The translations under genes and the position numbers were made by a program. Positions 12,101 through 23,533 of a DNA stretch of 64,000 nt are shown here, piece by piece (position 1 is the first letter of the stretch; each line of letters starts with the position of its first letter). Source of the stretch: Cliona cf. orientalis (lineage: Eukaryota > Porifera > Demospongiae > Clionaida > Clionaidae); contig OZ005689.1 in assembly GCA_963930775.1 (NCBI GenBank), forward strand, positions 27,912,044 to 27,976,043, written 5' to 3'. The notes beneath the pieces were generated by a model. That model ran no database searches. It was not told the origin of the DNA and saw only the letters and a list, made by a program, of their open reading frames with translations.

Positions 12101-13645
12101 CCCAGAAGAGCCATGAATATGATTTGCACATCCTTAAATTTCTTCATACATTAGCATGTCGGTAATCTGAGCCTATTAAGTTAGCATTATGCTCAATGCT
12201 AGTGCCACCAAATTTAATTTTGTCCCCAATTATGCCAGCATAATTAATTTTATCAAAGCCTAATTGAATACACAGTATAGTATTTTATATAATATTATAT
12301 TATCATTAAAACATCTCCTATACCTCAAGGAGAGGTTTTGTTACTATTACACTAATACAGTTTGGATTATTTGTGGGTATTAAGTATAGCGACTGTATAG
12401 CCGGAAATATTGCCAGGAATTAAATCTGGCAGTTGGGCCCAAAATCACCATTGCAAATATATTGGTAAGTTTTACTTTGGAAGTTTGTTATGGTATCACC
12501 ATAATCAGCAGATTTTAATTTAGCGGTTGCCAAGGCAGACCATCAAACCAGTATTTTTAATTTCCTACCAAATTTTCTGGCTAGCACACGGTAAATAGCA
12601 AAATTCGCAATAAACAGTACCCATCTTTAACCTACCGTACTCACTCTAATTATTCGAACATTCTAATAGCCCGAACGGCAAGTTTAAGTAATTTATTTCC
12701 TTCCTAATTCGTCGAACTTCTTGAATTTCAAATTTTCTAATCCGCTCTAAATCAACTGAACGGCCACGTGGTACGGCATGGCAGGAGCTCGAGACAACTC
12801 TTCCACGTTCATCGAAGAGTGTGGCTACCACATCTTGGACAGCATATATTAAAGAGCGGAAAGGTATTAAACACAGACGGCGATCATTTTGCGATCGCTC
12901 CTGAGAGCACAGCGATACCGAGAACTCTAGAGCTGACAACGATAAACCTATAGTTGGACATCGGCTGCTGTTTCTTCGTTGCTATAATAGTGCTTTCTCC
13001 ATTTGCACCGGATCCGTTTTATTTACACTCGAACAAACCATTGCCCGAATTTATTTACTTTCTATTTAACACCGAACGGCGATATTAATAATTATTTTTG
13101 GCCGTTCGGATAATTAGAGCGAGTACGGTATTCCTTAATCTATTGGTGGGTAATCGTCAAGATCATTAAAATAGTACAGTACTTTACAAATTGACTTGCC
13201 TGCGATGGTTTTGACAATACTTGTGATAATGTGATGCTGGTACAGTTCCCATGCTATCTGTGTATAGTATAACTCTGCTTGGGCGATCTTGGCGTATAAG
13301 CAGACGTCCACCACATTTACAGCAGGTTTGCTTGTCAGATATGAGTGCAACTCCTAATACCTCACTTTTACTCTTAGGACATACTCTGTGTGTCTTCAAG
13401 AGTTCTGCAGTTATCTCAGCATCTGTAGCAAAGGCTTGTCTGCTTAGAAGTTGTAAATTCTCCATCAACAGCTTTACTCTGTCAGCACTGAGGGAAATGC
13501 TGCTGTTAACACATGAAAAGGATGCAACAATCTCCCAGTAGTGAGGCACATCTTGAGGTAGATAAGAAGCAGCAAAAAGCATTCTCCTTAGTGCAGATAC
13601 ATCTTTAATCACTGATCCTACAAGCTCCATTGTCAATGCATGCAC
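9117..13645 (-). pseudogene. KDZ-family transposase with CxC5/CxC6-like clusters and chromodomain
   Basis: About nine exons. The first (13,645-13,200) ends in a cysteine cluster (KQTCCKCGGRLL, YHKYCQNHRRQ), resembling the CxC5 cluster tied to KDZ transposases. Then 11,838-11,494 (FDAELLIGQVSYKQ, IYNVSHGYD); about 11,442-11,225 (SLDRRRFEAAHLRYAVL); short exons near 10,770-10,700; and 10,640-10,290 with a CxC6-like cluster (CKYPGCGVV, GNMKNRRDVCYAKDAGY). A chromodomain is split over two exons (ILAKKVTRRQTYYKV; AWLGHPDCKATWEP, 10,235 on). The KDZ core follows at 9706-9646 (CRTEKDRGVVSLNHRTAG), 9497-9351 (PCGIITLISDLF) and 9292-9117 (ICYDDGCHLKK, SIVIDKMHMAGH). The frame then ends, so the final catalytic part is missing or unseen. 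KDZ enzymes are DDE transposases; the chromodomain probably guides chromatin targeting. Exon 1 seems to end in a GC donor (AG|GCAAGT). It is head-to-head with the DUF3987-like gene. Confidence 0.78.
12635..13128 (-). repeat. Family C inverted-repeat element, copy 1 (TA duplication)
   Basis: A 494-bp element with ends CCGTACTCACTCTAATTATT and, read inward from the right, CCGTACTCGCTCTAATTATC, flanked by TA (12,633-12,634 and 13,129-13,130). This is typical of Tc1/mariner/pogo-type short elements. It lies in the first intron of the KDZ gene. The minus strand holds an open frame (AVQDVVATLFDERGRVVSSS, then SVDLERIRKFEIQEVRRIRK) that is also open in copy 2 at 59,588. Confidence 0.9.
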
Positions 13646-13778
13646 ATGGGTAGCAACACCTGAGTCTCAGCTGACTCTGCCAAATTGACCACATGACTCT
13701 CTAGCTAATTACACTGTGGTCACATGCACCAATCACAGTGAACATGTTGATTGGTGCATGTGAAAGTTAAAAATCCAC
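13646..13778. promoter_or_regulatory. Shared divergent promoter region with CCAAT palindrome
   Basis: A gap of 133 bp separates the start codons of the minus-strand KDZ gene (13,645) and the plus-strand DUF3987-like gene (13,779). It contains a perfect 15-bp inverted repeat, CACATGCACCAATCA (13,721-13,735) and its complement (13,748-13,762), 12 bp apart. This puts a CCAAT box in each direction, the layout expected for a bidirectional promoter. That both genes are driven from here is inference. Confidence 0.65.
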
Positions 13779-16700
13779 ATGGCCATTTGGAACAAGATGG
13801 CATCATTTAATAGTCCATTGGCTGATAAAGGAAGAGATACCAGAAACAGGCTTGAAAGATGTTGGAGTGTAACTTTGAACTGGGGGCTTTTCCCAGAAGT
13901 GTTAAGAGAGGTTAGTAGACATTATTGCTTTTTGCCTACTTGCTTTTTTGCATTGCAATATGTATGAAATAACTGCAAGATAACATTAATTGTAGTGAAT
14001 TATAATTTTGTGCTTGTGATGAATAAAAATATTGGGTTATTCCATTTAATAAGAATGCACCTCCTATGGATGACCAGCAAGGAAATTTAATCCCTCTCTG
14101 CCATGGACCTTATAAAAGGTAGTCATCACCCCGGCCTTGGACAGTTAAGTTTATTGTTCCCCACAACGTAATTAGGAATGCAATCACTCCCGGCCTGGAT
14201 ACTGGATAAAAGGGAGGTTTATACCCATTTGTTATTAATTGGCACTTCAAATAATTAAGGGAAGTCTTATACATCCATAATGAATAAAATTTGTCAAAAA
14301 TACCCCCTTCCCTTCATTAAAATCAATCAGTCTTTGGTCCCCTGGACAAGCCCTCCCCTAGACACTTGTTAATGTCATCCATAGGGGGTGTATGCTTATT
14401 AAATGGAATAAATGCACTATGAATTTTGTTTTTTACATGTAGGGATGTCAGCAAGTGGGCAAAGCCCTTAGCGTCCCACCAGCAGCTGTGTTAGGTGGAT
14501 TACTGATAATTACCAGTTTTGTTATCTCCCTTGCGGTGGTTACAGTTCCAGGCACCAGCTGGATTGAACCAGCTCTGATATGGCTGACAACTGGGAGTAG
14601 AAAGACAACCATATATCAGTTTCTCCGTGACATACTTGCAAAGATTCGTCGAAAATGTCAGTATAAAGGTGAGCTGCTCAATGTCATAACAGTTTACCAG
14701 CAGCTCTCAATTGAGGATGTTTAATTACCTGGTATCGTAGTATCTTTCATGCTAACCATATTAAAATGTAGTGTGCAGCTGAACACTTTGCTGTCGAATA
14801 TACATTGACATACCCTTTGCAATATTGTATTTATAGAGACAGAACCTGCTTGGCTACTACAGGATGCTACTTTTGAAAAGATGGGAGTGCTCATGGCTGA
14901 AAATAATAGCCGTCTTTTGGGAATATATGATGAACTATCAGCATTCCTCACCAAAATAAAGCAATAGAGGTCTATCAGATTCCCACGAGTTAGCCATGTT
15001 CCTGGAGTTGTACAATGCCAATCCTTGGACAAGAACAACTGGTAACTTTTGATAATATTAATATTGGCATAATTGTTTTAGGTATCACTTAGGTATGGGA
15101 CTTGAATTTGGAAATTAGGAATTTAACTACACTGTATCTGAACACATGGAATTAAGAAATTAAGTACTTCAGTTATTATCAACTACTCTTTAGGTGAGGG
15201 AGGGTTCTGCACATGCTCTTAAAAGGGATACCACAGGGCTCCTAAATTAATGTTACTTCTTTATTTTGTAGCCACATCCCTATGATTTGAGAGGGGGGGG
15301 AGTGAGGTGGCCTCCAGGTGTGAATATCTATTATGTATGTCTGCAATTACAACGCTATATTAGTGACTGGAGAAGCGAACTTTTCGATGGATGTAACAAG
15401 TCTTAATGTTGGTGGATTCAATCAGCCTGCTGTTGCCCGTACTCTCATAGAGTTGCCAGGAAATGCCGAAAAGGGACTCAGTCAGAGGTGTTTATGGTTG
15501 TACCCCAAGCCAATATATGGAAAGTTTGAAACACTTGAACCAGTGAGAGAAGACTTCATTGAAACAATTGGTGAGCACTTTGACATTTAGGTGTGCAGAT
15601 CATGGGAATGGTTTATCAACCACATCAACCCCTAACCACTGACAGTTTGCATATTCATCATTGAGGTAACCAAACATGAATGGAGGGGGTGGCTTAGAGT
15701 TCAATTTGTGGTCCATAGCTGGCCTGCAGAGTTGATGACTACCACCAAGCCACTTCAAAGCCAGGTTGTCAACTGTTACACAATAATGTTGTGCATCCTG
15801 TGACTACATGTAGCTATGTTGCTGTTAAGCTGAGTGCATTGCAAACCAACATCTAATTATTTTATCAACGTACATGTACATGTACTTTACTCTATAGTGG
15901 GTAACTTTGGCAAGCATTAAATTTGGAGAAATGGCTCTCCATTGGTATTGGCAAGATTTAAATTTGGCAGTGTGAAGCCTTACCACCATAGGCACACATG
16001 CATTAAGTTCATTTAATGAGTTTTAAGTTGGTGATGTATACCGTATTCACCAAATTGCCACAATATAATTTAAAAACCTCACCAAAGTTTCCCACTATAC
16101 AGTATATAGGTAATGACCCTATGTCACCTCTAATCTGGTAGTTGAAATTAATGTGCTATGGTGACTATTATCAAATAAGTATAATACTTCATAGTTGGAG
16201 GACTATCTGGTTTATGGAAGAAGGGGTTGCCAGGAAAAGGAGTGGAAGCAACAGTGTTCACCCTACCCTCTGACCACGAAGAAATGAAGAGCTTCATAGA
16301 GAAATACGATAAGAATCAAAAACAGCCACAAACTCTTGCTGCTATGGATGACCTCCTCTCTGGTATATTAGTATGTAGTTTTTTTTTATAAATTAATGTG
16401 CTTCAACACAATTCATGCAACTTCATCCGTGTGTATTATTTTCTAACCTCTAAACTATGCAGGCATGATAAGCAAGTCCTTGGGTCAGATTCTGCGTGTT
16501 TCTGGTGTAATGCATGTCTTATTCAGTCTAGAGGAGGACAGTGTAGATGATACGGTCACTGTAGCAGCAATCAATGCGGCTATCCATTTTGTTGAAGTGT
16601 GCTGTCAGCAGACAGCTTACATTGCCGGTCAAGGTGAACTTGAAAAGGAGCTAAGTATGCTAATGGAAGGTACATCAGCTAAATATAAATCTGTAGTAAG

Positions 16701-18362
16701 TAATCAATTCCTTGTATTTAAGGATATGGCCCACAAAACATAATTGTGACCGGATCTGGGAAAACCCGGCATATCGCGAGAACGCGCAAGCAGCGCAATG
16801 CGCGCTTTTAGTACCTCAGGTAAAAAATATCAGTCGAGTTTTTGTCATATTCATATCAAAGAACCTTTCTACTAACCTTTGTCACCACCTACGGAGGGTA
16901 AATGTAAGTTACCAAGGCGAAATAAGCCTTCATTTTGACCTACCTAGTCTGTACGGCAGCCGTACACAGAGCCCATTGCTATGGGCGCTAATTAGAATTC
17001 TCTACCTAGATACAGCTAGATTCATCAAACTACTGTATGTTCGCTCACCTTTTTAGCTTCTTGGGCATCTAAGAACAATCGTCTGTCGTTATCAACAGCG
17101 AAATTCAACTCTTGCTCGATCTTTACGAACGGCTCCGCCCAGGTCCATTTAATTGATTTCCGGGTCACGCGTAGTATGCGGATATGCCGGGTTTTCCCAG
17201 ATACGGTCACAATTGTTATAAATGTGCACACATATACACATGGTCATACGGATATCCCCAAAACACTTGGTATACAGGTACGTTACCATGGTAACACCTA
17301 ATGTCAATATGAACAAGAGCACAGCCACCCTAGCCCACAATAATTTAATCAGTGCATAGTGCTTTAACGTTGGATCTGTGAAGTAGAAGGCCCAAACTGC
17401 TAGCAAACCAAGTCTGAAGCCTATAGGGCTCTTACTGGCTTGAAATGGTGGTAGGTTGAAAAATGAAAAAAAATCGCATTTTGCGCGAAGTTACCTCTTT
17501 TCTCAAATATTCGCTCATATATGAATAAAATATTCCTTCCCCTATCATCAAGAGCATGTACCTTCACGTTTTCACTGCATGGAGAAAAGAATTTTATATA
17601 ATTAGCACTGACAATTGTGATACTCATTCACTATAGGATCAACTTCTGAGCCAAAGGGTGTTGTGCCAGTGGTTGGAAAGTTGACAGTTGAGGGCTTCTG
17701 TCTCACTCTTCCTGGAAAACAACTAGACTTGTCAGTCCTTTTGAAAGAGAAAAAGTTCAGGCATAAGGGGAACAAAGAAGGAGCACTAAGAGCTATGCGA
17801 ATTCTAGAAGAAGATGGGCTAGGAAGATTAGATGAAAAAAAACTAAGCAATAAGAGTTCTGTGAAAGTACGTACATACATACACGTGTATAAAGATCATA
17901 CAATAAGTTGTAACAAATTCATTGGTTATCCTGAAGCATCTATCCTTCATAGAAAATCATATTATTTGCCTGTGTACAGGTTCTTGTTGCCAGGCTGCAG
18001 TTTACTCGCTAGGATCTAATGCATGTAATGCTTAGTTCCTATGAGAAGGCCTCCTAAGCAATGTCCAACTAAATTCAATGTAGCATTCACTGGTCTTGGC
18101 TTTTCATAGTCCTGTTTAATAGGGTCCTACATATAATATTATATGTACACTAATGTGCATACGGAGGATGACCTTATCTGTGTGCACGGATAGTACACGT
18201 ATGTGCACACACTATAACACTCACACTATCCACCCTTACCATTACCACATTCATTGTGATGAGATAACTGAAATTGTAATCTTCAACTAGACATGGATAT
18301 TTGAGAAGGCTCCTGTTCCCGAAGCTCCAGATGAAACTCACCAATTGCCTCGAAACTCATGA
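13779..18362 (+). pseudogene. DUF3987-like P-loop protein, partner of the KDZ gene
   Basis: Eight exons with good GT/AG borders and consistent phase: 13,779-13,910; 14,443-14,668; 14,837-15,041; 15,364-15,570; 16,195-16,362; 16,463-16,669; 17,637-17,866; 18,291-18,362, about 480 residues. Exon 2 has a degenerate Walker A (LTTGSRKTTIYQFL); exon 3 a Walker B-like LLGIYDELSAFL; then GLSDSHELAMFLELYNANPW; exon 4 NVGGFNQPAVARTLIELPG and QRCLWLYPKP. This matches the DUF3987 family, known mostly from phage, plasmid and mobile DNA and thought to be helicase or ATPase related. One frame change in exon 3 near 14,962 breaks the copy; otherwise it reads through. It starts 133 bp from the KDZ gene and carries a family A element in intron 6. 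Role as transposition helper is inference. Confidence 0.72.
16746..17210 (-). repeat. Family A element, copy A3, in a DUF3987-gene intron
   Basis: A 465-bp copy with both terminal repeats (GTGACCGGATCTGGGAAAAC; right end read inward GTGACCGTATCTGGGAAAAC) and a clean 4-bp duplication AATT at 16,742-16,745 and 17,211-17,214. It lacks the segment near the right end found in the 620-670-bp copies. The exon-like frame on the minus strand survives (LFLDAQEAKKVSEHTVV). Confidence 0.92.
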
Positions 18363-19290
18363 AACATGATATTTCTCTACTGGACTACACAAGAAACCTT
18401 GTGGACAAAAGACGTCCCAGGTAACTCATTACTAATAATTACTGATAATGAGCATAATTATTATCCCCAGTAGCTGCATAATATACTTGTAATGGTACAT
18501 GTGGTCAGTGGTCCTCAATATCCTGTGTACACAGTCTACATCGATGCCAGTGCTTCAATCGCAGAGATGGAGTCTGAGACCGACTCTCTACTTCGACAGT
18601 GAGAAGTTTCGATGCTTCAATCACAGAGGCAAACATGATAGCAATGTACAGCTTCCGAACTTCAGATCAGTCATGACATGGCACACAGCATGCATGTGCC
18701 ATGAGGTGTGCTATATAATATTATACCACTATCTACCTATATTTATCCACACGGATTACATAAGCCAACAATTTGAAAGCGTGAAGTTCGGCCAGCAATA
18801 CTTGTCAGAGAAGGCAACACGCTGCTTGTAAAGCATTTGCTGGATACATGATGCAAAAGATACTCTGATTGTAGGGTATAATGTAGGACCCATCATGGTA
18901 TCGAGGCCTTGAATATTCTCATAATTACCTCATACATTGCAAGTTCATGATTTCACCCCATGATTATCTCATAACCACAAAAAAGTGAACTGCTACTAGG
19001 GATAGATTATGACTAATATTATTTGCCTTAGAATTATTGAAAGTCCTGTGTACAGCTGTAACTTGTAGTGTCTACGTTATGCATAAAAGCATACAAAATT
19101 GCAGCAGATTTCATGATAACAGATGGACAGACATACAAACCCAGAACCACTATCATAACCTTATGGCATGTGCGCCAAGAGTTACTGGTCTTATACATGT
19201 AAATGTACGTACATGTATATGTACATGTACATTACATGTTCATACTATCACACTTTTTTCACATCCCTTCTATATATCATTATCATAATA
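18363..19290. other. No gene recognised
   Basis: Sequence after the DUF3987-like stop codon. It holds short repeats such as CAGTGCTTCAATCGCAGAG near 18,548 and ATGCTTCAATCACAGAGG near 18,611, and an ACATGTA-rich palindromic stretch near 19,190-19,230. Open frames here show no domain. Confidence 0.4.
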
Positions 19291-19501
19291 ATATTATAAC
19301 TGCAGCAATGACACAGTGAAGCCACCAAGTCAGTCTCCAGAAAACAGTACCACTGTCAGAGGGAGCAAATTGAGGACACCACCTAGATCTGGTGTGGACG
19401 TGGTGAGTAGTGGTAGCCGCGTGTCACCACGTAAACGTGAATTATCTTTGAAGACTCCTGATGGCAAGCGAAGAAAGTTTCAAAGATACTCATCAATGTA
19501 G
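19291..19501 (+). CDS. Possible basic C-terminal exon
   Basis: After an acceptor-like ATAACTGCAG the frame reads through a proline, serine and arginine rich stretch (SRVSPRKRELSLKTPDGKRR) to a stop at 19,499-19,501. It could be a nuclear-localisation-type tail. If the stop at 18,362 is skipped by alternative splicing it might belong to the DUF3987-like gene, but I cannot show that. Confidence 0.3.
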
Positions 19502-19631
19502 ATTCCAAATTATCTCACAATCATTTAACCACCAAAACAGCAACATCTGATTCATCATAGTAATATCCCCATTACAATTATGATTATGTATTTATCTGTG
19601 ATTCTCAGAAAGTGATTAGTAATTCCAATCC

Positions 19632-21290
19632 TATTCAGTTAAGGGGCTTGAGAGGGAGGGATTACTTAGGATTTTCCTAAGGAGTCCCAAGGACAGTGGG
19701 GATGGACAGGACTCAAAACTTAAGTGTGAGAGGGAGGGACTAGTTAGGATTTTCCTAAGGAGTCCGAAGGACAGTGGGGATGGACAGGACTCAAAACTTA
19801 AGTGTGAGAGGGAGGGACTACTCAGGATTTTCCTAAGGAGTCCAAAGGACAGTGGGGATGGACAGGACCGAAAGCTTACGTGTGAGAGGGAGGGACTACT
19901 CAGGATTTTCCTAAGGAGTCCAAAGGACAGTGGGGATGGACAGGACCGAAAGCTTACGTGTGAGAGGGAGGGACTACTCAGGATTTTCCTAAGGAGTCCC
20001 AAGGACAGTGGGGATGGACAGGACTCAGAATTTAAGTGTGAGAGGGAGGGATTACTTAGGATTTTCCTAAGGAGTCCCAAGAACAGTGGGGATGGACAGG
20101 ACTCAAAACCTAAGTGTGAGAGGAAGGGACTACTTAGGATTTTCCTAAGGAGTCCAGTCTACACTAAGACCACCCGTTTAATGGCAAACTGGAAATGATG
20201 TTTTACTGCGTATGATTACGCACGCGCGCATACGTATTACGCGGGTACACGCAATAATCTCGTATACGTCCGCATATCTATCCGTGTACCGCGCCCTACC
20301 CAGGACAGAATGAATTTTTCTCGTTTTCGAAGGCTCGTTTCTCGAAGCGCCTCGAGCGGTTCTGTTCCACGCTACTGCTATACACTGCCACTATGGTATA
20401 GACATCGAGGATGCCTCGTTTTTGGTTCTGGAACGAGAGTTACTGATTTGCCCCCAATTCAAAGTTCCATTCAGCCAGAAAAGATCGAAAAATGGACGAG
20501 CGAGTTGAAGTATCACGAAGAAAGTACTCAAGACGAAGAGTTGGTAGCTATAACCTAGCTAGTTTAGTAGCTAAAGTTTAGTATTTTCTTTGGTTGACAG
20601 TCTAGTTAACTAAGAAAATAGAACAGACTAAAGTGATAAATTATTTTCGATCTTCAAAGAGCGCTCATGGTGGCAGAGTGGTTCTGAAAGACTCGGGATT
20701 CAGCGGAATAACTGCTCTGGTACTTACCTACTTGTGGACCAAGTCCCCTAGCGCTGGTTTGATAGTTACTGATTTGCCCCCAATTCAAAGATGCCCTCAG
20801 CCATACGCAGCTGAAATCTTTGTCATCTCTACATCGGTCATCTCGGCACGCGTACTCTTGTTCTTGGTATCAAAGTGAAGCTCAGCTCTTCCTCTTTTCA
20901 ATGGTACTTGAGATAGAACGATAGCTACCTCACACTAGAAGATACGGTTGTACATAGACATGCACTATTTTTGACCCCACATGCATGGCATGCATATCAT
21001 TAACCCCCATAGGCGCCATGCAAACCGCGCGTTGACATTAAAATGTATTGTACGTATATGGACTTCCGGTGGTCTTAGTGTAGACTGGTCCCAAGGACAG
21101 TGGGGATAGACAGGACTCAAATTTAAGTGTGAGAAGGAGGGACTAATCAGGGTTTCCTAAGGAGTCCTAAGGACAGTGGGGATGGAAAGACTGAAGGAAG
21201 GGCTACTTAGGATTTTCCTTAGGAGTCCTAAGGACAGGAGAGATAGACAGGACTCTGAGGTGAGGCTCACGTGTGAGATGGACTACTTAG
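19632..21290. repeat. Minisatellite, 78-bp unit, split by an insertion
   Basis: Between six and seven copies at 19,632-20,154 and two to three more degenerate copies at 21,088-21,290. The unit contains CCTAAGGAGTCC, GACAGTGGGGATGGACAGGA and GTGTGAGAGGGAGGGACTA. The unit length is a multiple of three, so a false 26-residue protein repeat appears on the minus strand. A 933-bp inverted-repeat element interrupts the array. Confidence 0.92.
20155..21087. mobile_element. 933-bp inverted-repeat element inserted in the minisatellite
   Basis: Perfect 20-bp inverted ends CAGTCTACACTAAGACCACC, flanked by GTC on both sides (20,152-20,154 and 21,088-21,090). Removing one GTC restores the minisatellite word AAGGAGTCCCAAGG exactly, so ends and the 3-bp duplication are certain. 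Inside, the block TTACTGATTTGCCCCCAATT occurs twice (near 20,440 and 20,766). No transposase domain is seen, so it is non-autonomous. A 3-bp duplication fits Harbinger or CACTA types, but the end sequence fits neither well. Confidence 0.9.
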
Positions 21291-21419
21291 GAAAAGATAA
21301 CTACACTGCCTGTTAACGTAGGGATGATGGGATTCCTTGGGATATCCTTAGAATTTAGCTTATTGCGAAGGACAAACAGGATTGCCCAAAAGGAAAGGGG
21401 ACTGTGTTGGCAAATCTGG

Positions 21420-21620
21420 ACATGAGTGGTGTGTGCGTGTGTGTACGTGTGCATGCGTGTGTGTGTGTGCGTGTGTGTGTGCATGTATGTACATTACAAT
21501 AATATACATACCTGAGAATGGATAGCAGGAGAGGAAGACTGCATGTGAAGTAAATCTGTATGTGCGTGTGCATACATACATGCATGTATGCATGTGTGAA
21601 GATATTCCAACATAGACATA
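21420..21620. repeat. TG/CA-rich tract
   Basis: Imperfect TGTGCG/TGTATG runs (densest 21,427-21,490) with ATGCATGTATGC blocks further right. Next to it, TCTGGACATGAG with CTGTGTTGGCAAA at 21,400-21,425 is the inverted counterpart of TCCAGGTCTGCCAACA near 7829-7845. Confidence 0.8.
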
Positions 21621-21792
21621 CACATGCACATGCACAATTTCATTGCAATTTATCACCCTCACCTTACAGCTTCAAACGACTCCCAGCCCCAGGCACAACG
21701 GTCCAACAGCAAACGCATACCTGCAATTATTAGTAAGAGTGTGTGTGTTGAGTAGAGAGAGCTATACTTTTGTCAGTAATTTCTAACTACAG

Positions 21793-23283
21793 ACTGGTCG
21801 ACACAAGCAAGTCCCATTATAGTTACTGAATGGTCGAAACAAGCAGGTCCACAAGTACCACTACCACATGATCCCTTAGGACTTTTTTCTCTCTTTTTTG
21901 ACGACAGTCTGGTAAGCCATATTGTGGATGAGACCAACAAGTATGCTGAACAGTCGCTTCAAGGCACAGGTAAAGAGTGGTCTACAATGCAGAAGAGATC
22001 AGGGCATACTTTGGCTTTATGATACTCATGGGTATCAATAGGCTACCAGAGATCAGGGATTACTGGTGTAACAGCGAGTACCTGCACTACTCTCCAATCA
22101 CTGACAGAATCACTAGGGATCAATTTGAGCAAATCACTCGATATTTGCACTTTGCAGATAATGATACCCTGCCAGCGAGAGGAGAAGGTTATTCTAGGCT
22201 CCAAAAAGTAGACCCTGTCATCTCTACTCTCAAAGAGAATTTTCAAGCGGTATACTACCCTAACCGTGAAGTAAGTATCGACGAGGCCATGATCCCATTC
22301 AAAGGTCGGTCCTCCATGAAACAGTACGTACCCCTAAAACCAGTCAAGCGTGGTTTCAAGGTGTGGGCAATGGCCGATTCTTTGAATGGGTACCTTTACA
22401 ATTTCAACGTATATACTGGGGCCAGTGGGGGTGATAGAGAGACAGGATTGGGGGAAAAGGTTGTGTTACAGTTAGCGGAGTCAATCAAAGGTAACAATCA
22501 CCACCTATACTTTGATAACTACTTCTCCTCAATAAGTCTGCTATCAAAGCTTTTGGAAGATGGTACATATGCATGTGGAACCATACGTACCAATCGGAAG
22601 CAGTATCCCACCGAGATCAGTGATGAGGCCAAACGATTTGACTGTGGTCAGTCCACCTTCCGCCAGTGACTGCCTGGAAGGATAATAAAGCAGTGAATGT
22701 GGTATCCACACTAGCTAGTCCTACTGACATTACCTTAGTAAATAGACGTCAGAAGGATGGGACAAGGGTGGCAGTTGAGTGCCCCTTGTGTATAGCCCTG
22801 TACAACCAGTACATGGGGGGCGTTGATGTGGGGGATCAGCTAAGGGGGTACTATCATGTCCGTCTGAAGTGTACCAAGAACTACAAGTATATATTTTGGT
22901 TCTTGGTTGATGTGTCCATCACGAATGCCTTCATCCTGTACTCGTTTGATGTTCAGACAGGAACTCCGATGACACTCAAACAGTTCAGGATGAAGTTGGC
23001 CGAGCAGCTCATAGGGACCTGTAAGTCAAGAAAGCGTATAGGCCGACCACGGAAACGCCCTTGCCCTACCTCCAACCCCAACCCTAACCCCACCAGTCAA
23101 ACAGTTCACCTACCTACTCACTCCAGCAGCAGTGTACGTTGTGTGTACTGCAGGCAGGTACGCTCCCCTCCACGTCGGAAGCACACAGTGTGGGTTTGTG
23201 CTGACTGTGATGGCAGCCCTCCACTTTGCCTCACAGGCAAAAACGATGGCAGTGACTGCTTTAGACTCTGGTACCAGCAATAG
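21793..23283 (+). pseudogene. piggyBac 1 transposase, main body
   Basis: After an acceptor (CTAACTACAG) the frame reads WSTQASPIIVTEWSKQAG, then PLGLFSLFFDDSLVSHIVDE and TNKYAEQSL, a typical piggyBac start of the DDE region. There is a frame change near 21,975. The catalytic core has VSIDEAMIPFKGRSSMKQYV, LYFDNYFSS and, after a frame change near 22,665, YMGGVDVGDQLRGYY; these supply the three aspartates. The C-terminus has a cysteine-rich zinc finger (RCVYCRQVR, WVCADCDGSPPLCL). It is a cut-and-paste transposase for TTAA sites. The N-terminal exons lie 14 kb upstream. With two frame changes this copy is probably dead. Confidence 0.9.
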
Positions 23284-23442
23284 ATTTTCAGCTCGTGTAC
23301 TCACATTATCTGTATGATTACAAAGACTTACCATTTTTTTTGTGTCAACTGTACAAGTCACGCCTATTTTGTCTCAACCATGCATACCAAGTCAATAAGC
23401 TCTTTTTGCATGCACATCAGACAATATCCCAGCTTATATCGT

Positions 23443-23533
23443 CTTCCTAAGCCTTTCGCTTGAAGCCAACGCTTCTATTTGTGACGCCAAAAGCGTCCAA
23501 GAAGTGTTAGCTTCAAGCGAAAAGCTTAGGAAG
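23443..23533. repeat. Hairpin in the 3' region of piggyBac 1
   Basis: Arms 23,443-23,466 and 23,510-23,533 are complementary at 23 of 24 positions (CTTCCTAAGC, then CGCTTGAAGC) around a 44-nt loop that has a smaller stem of its own. It lies between the transposase stop and the right terminal repeat. Confidence 0.8.

Noticed and set aside
19632-20154. Repeat protein of 26-residue units on the minus strand
   Set aside because: It is the translation of a 78-bp minisatellite; no start, splice or domain support.
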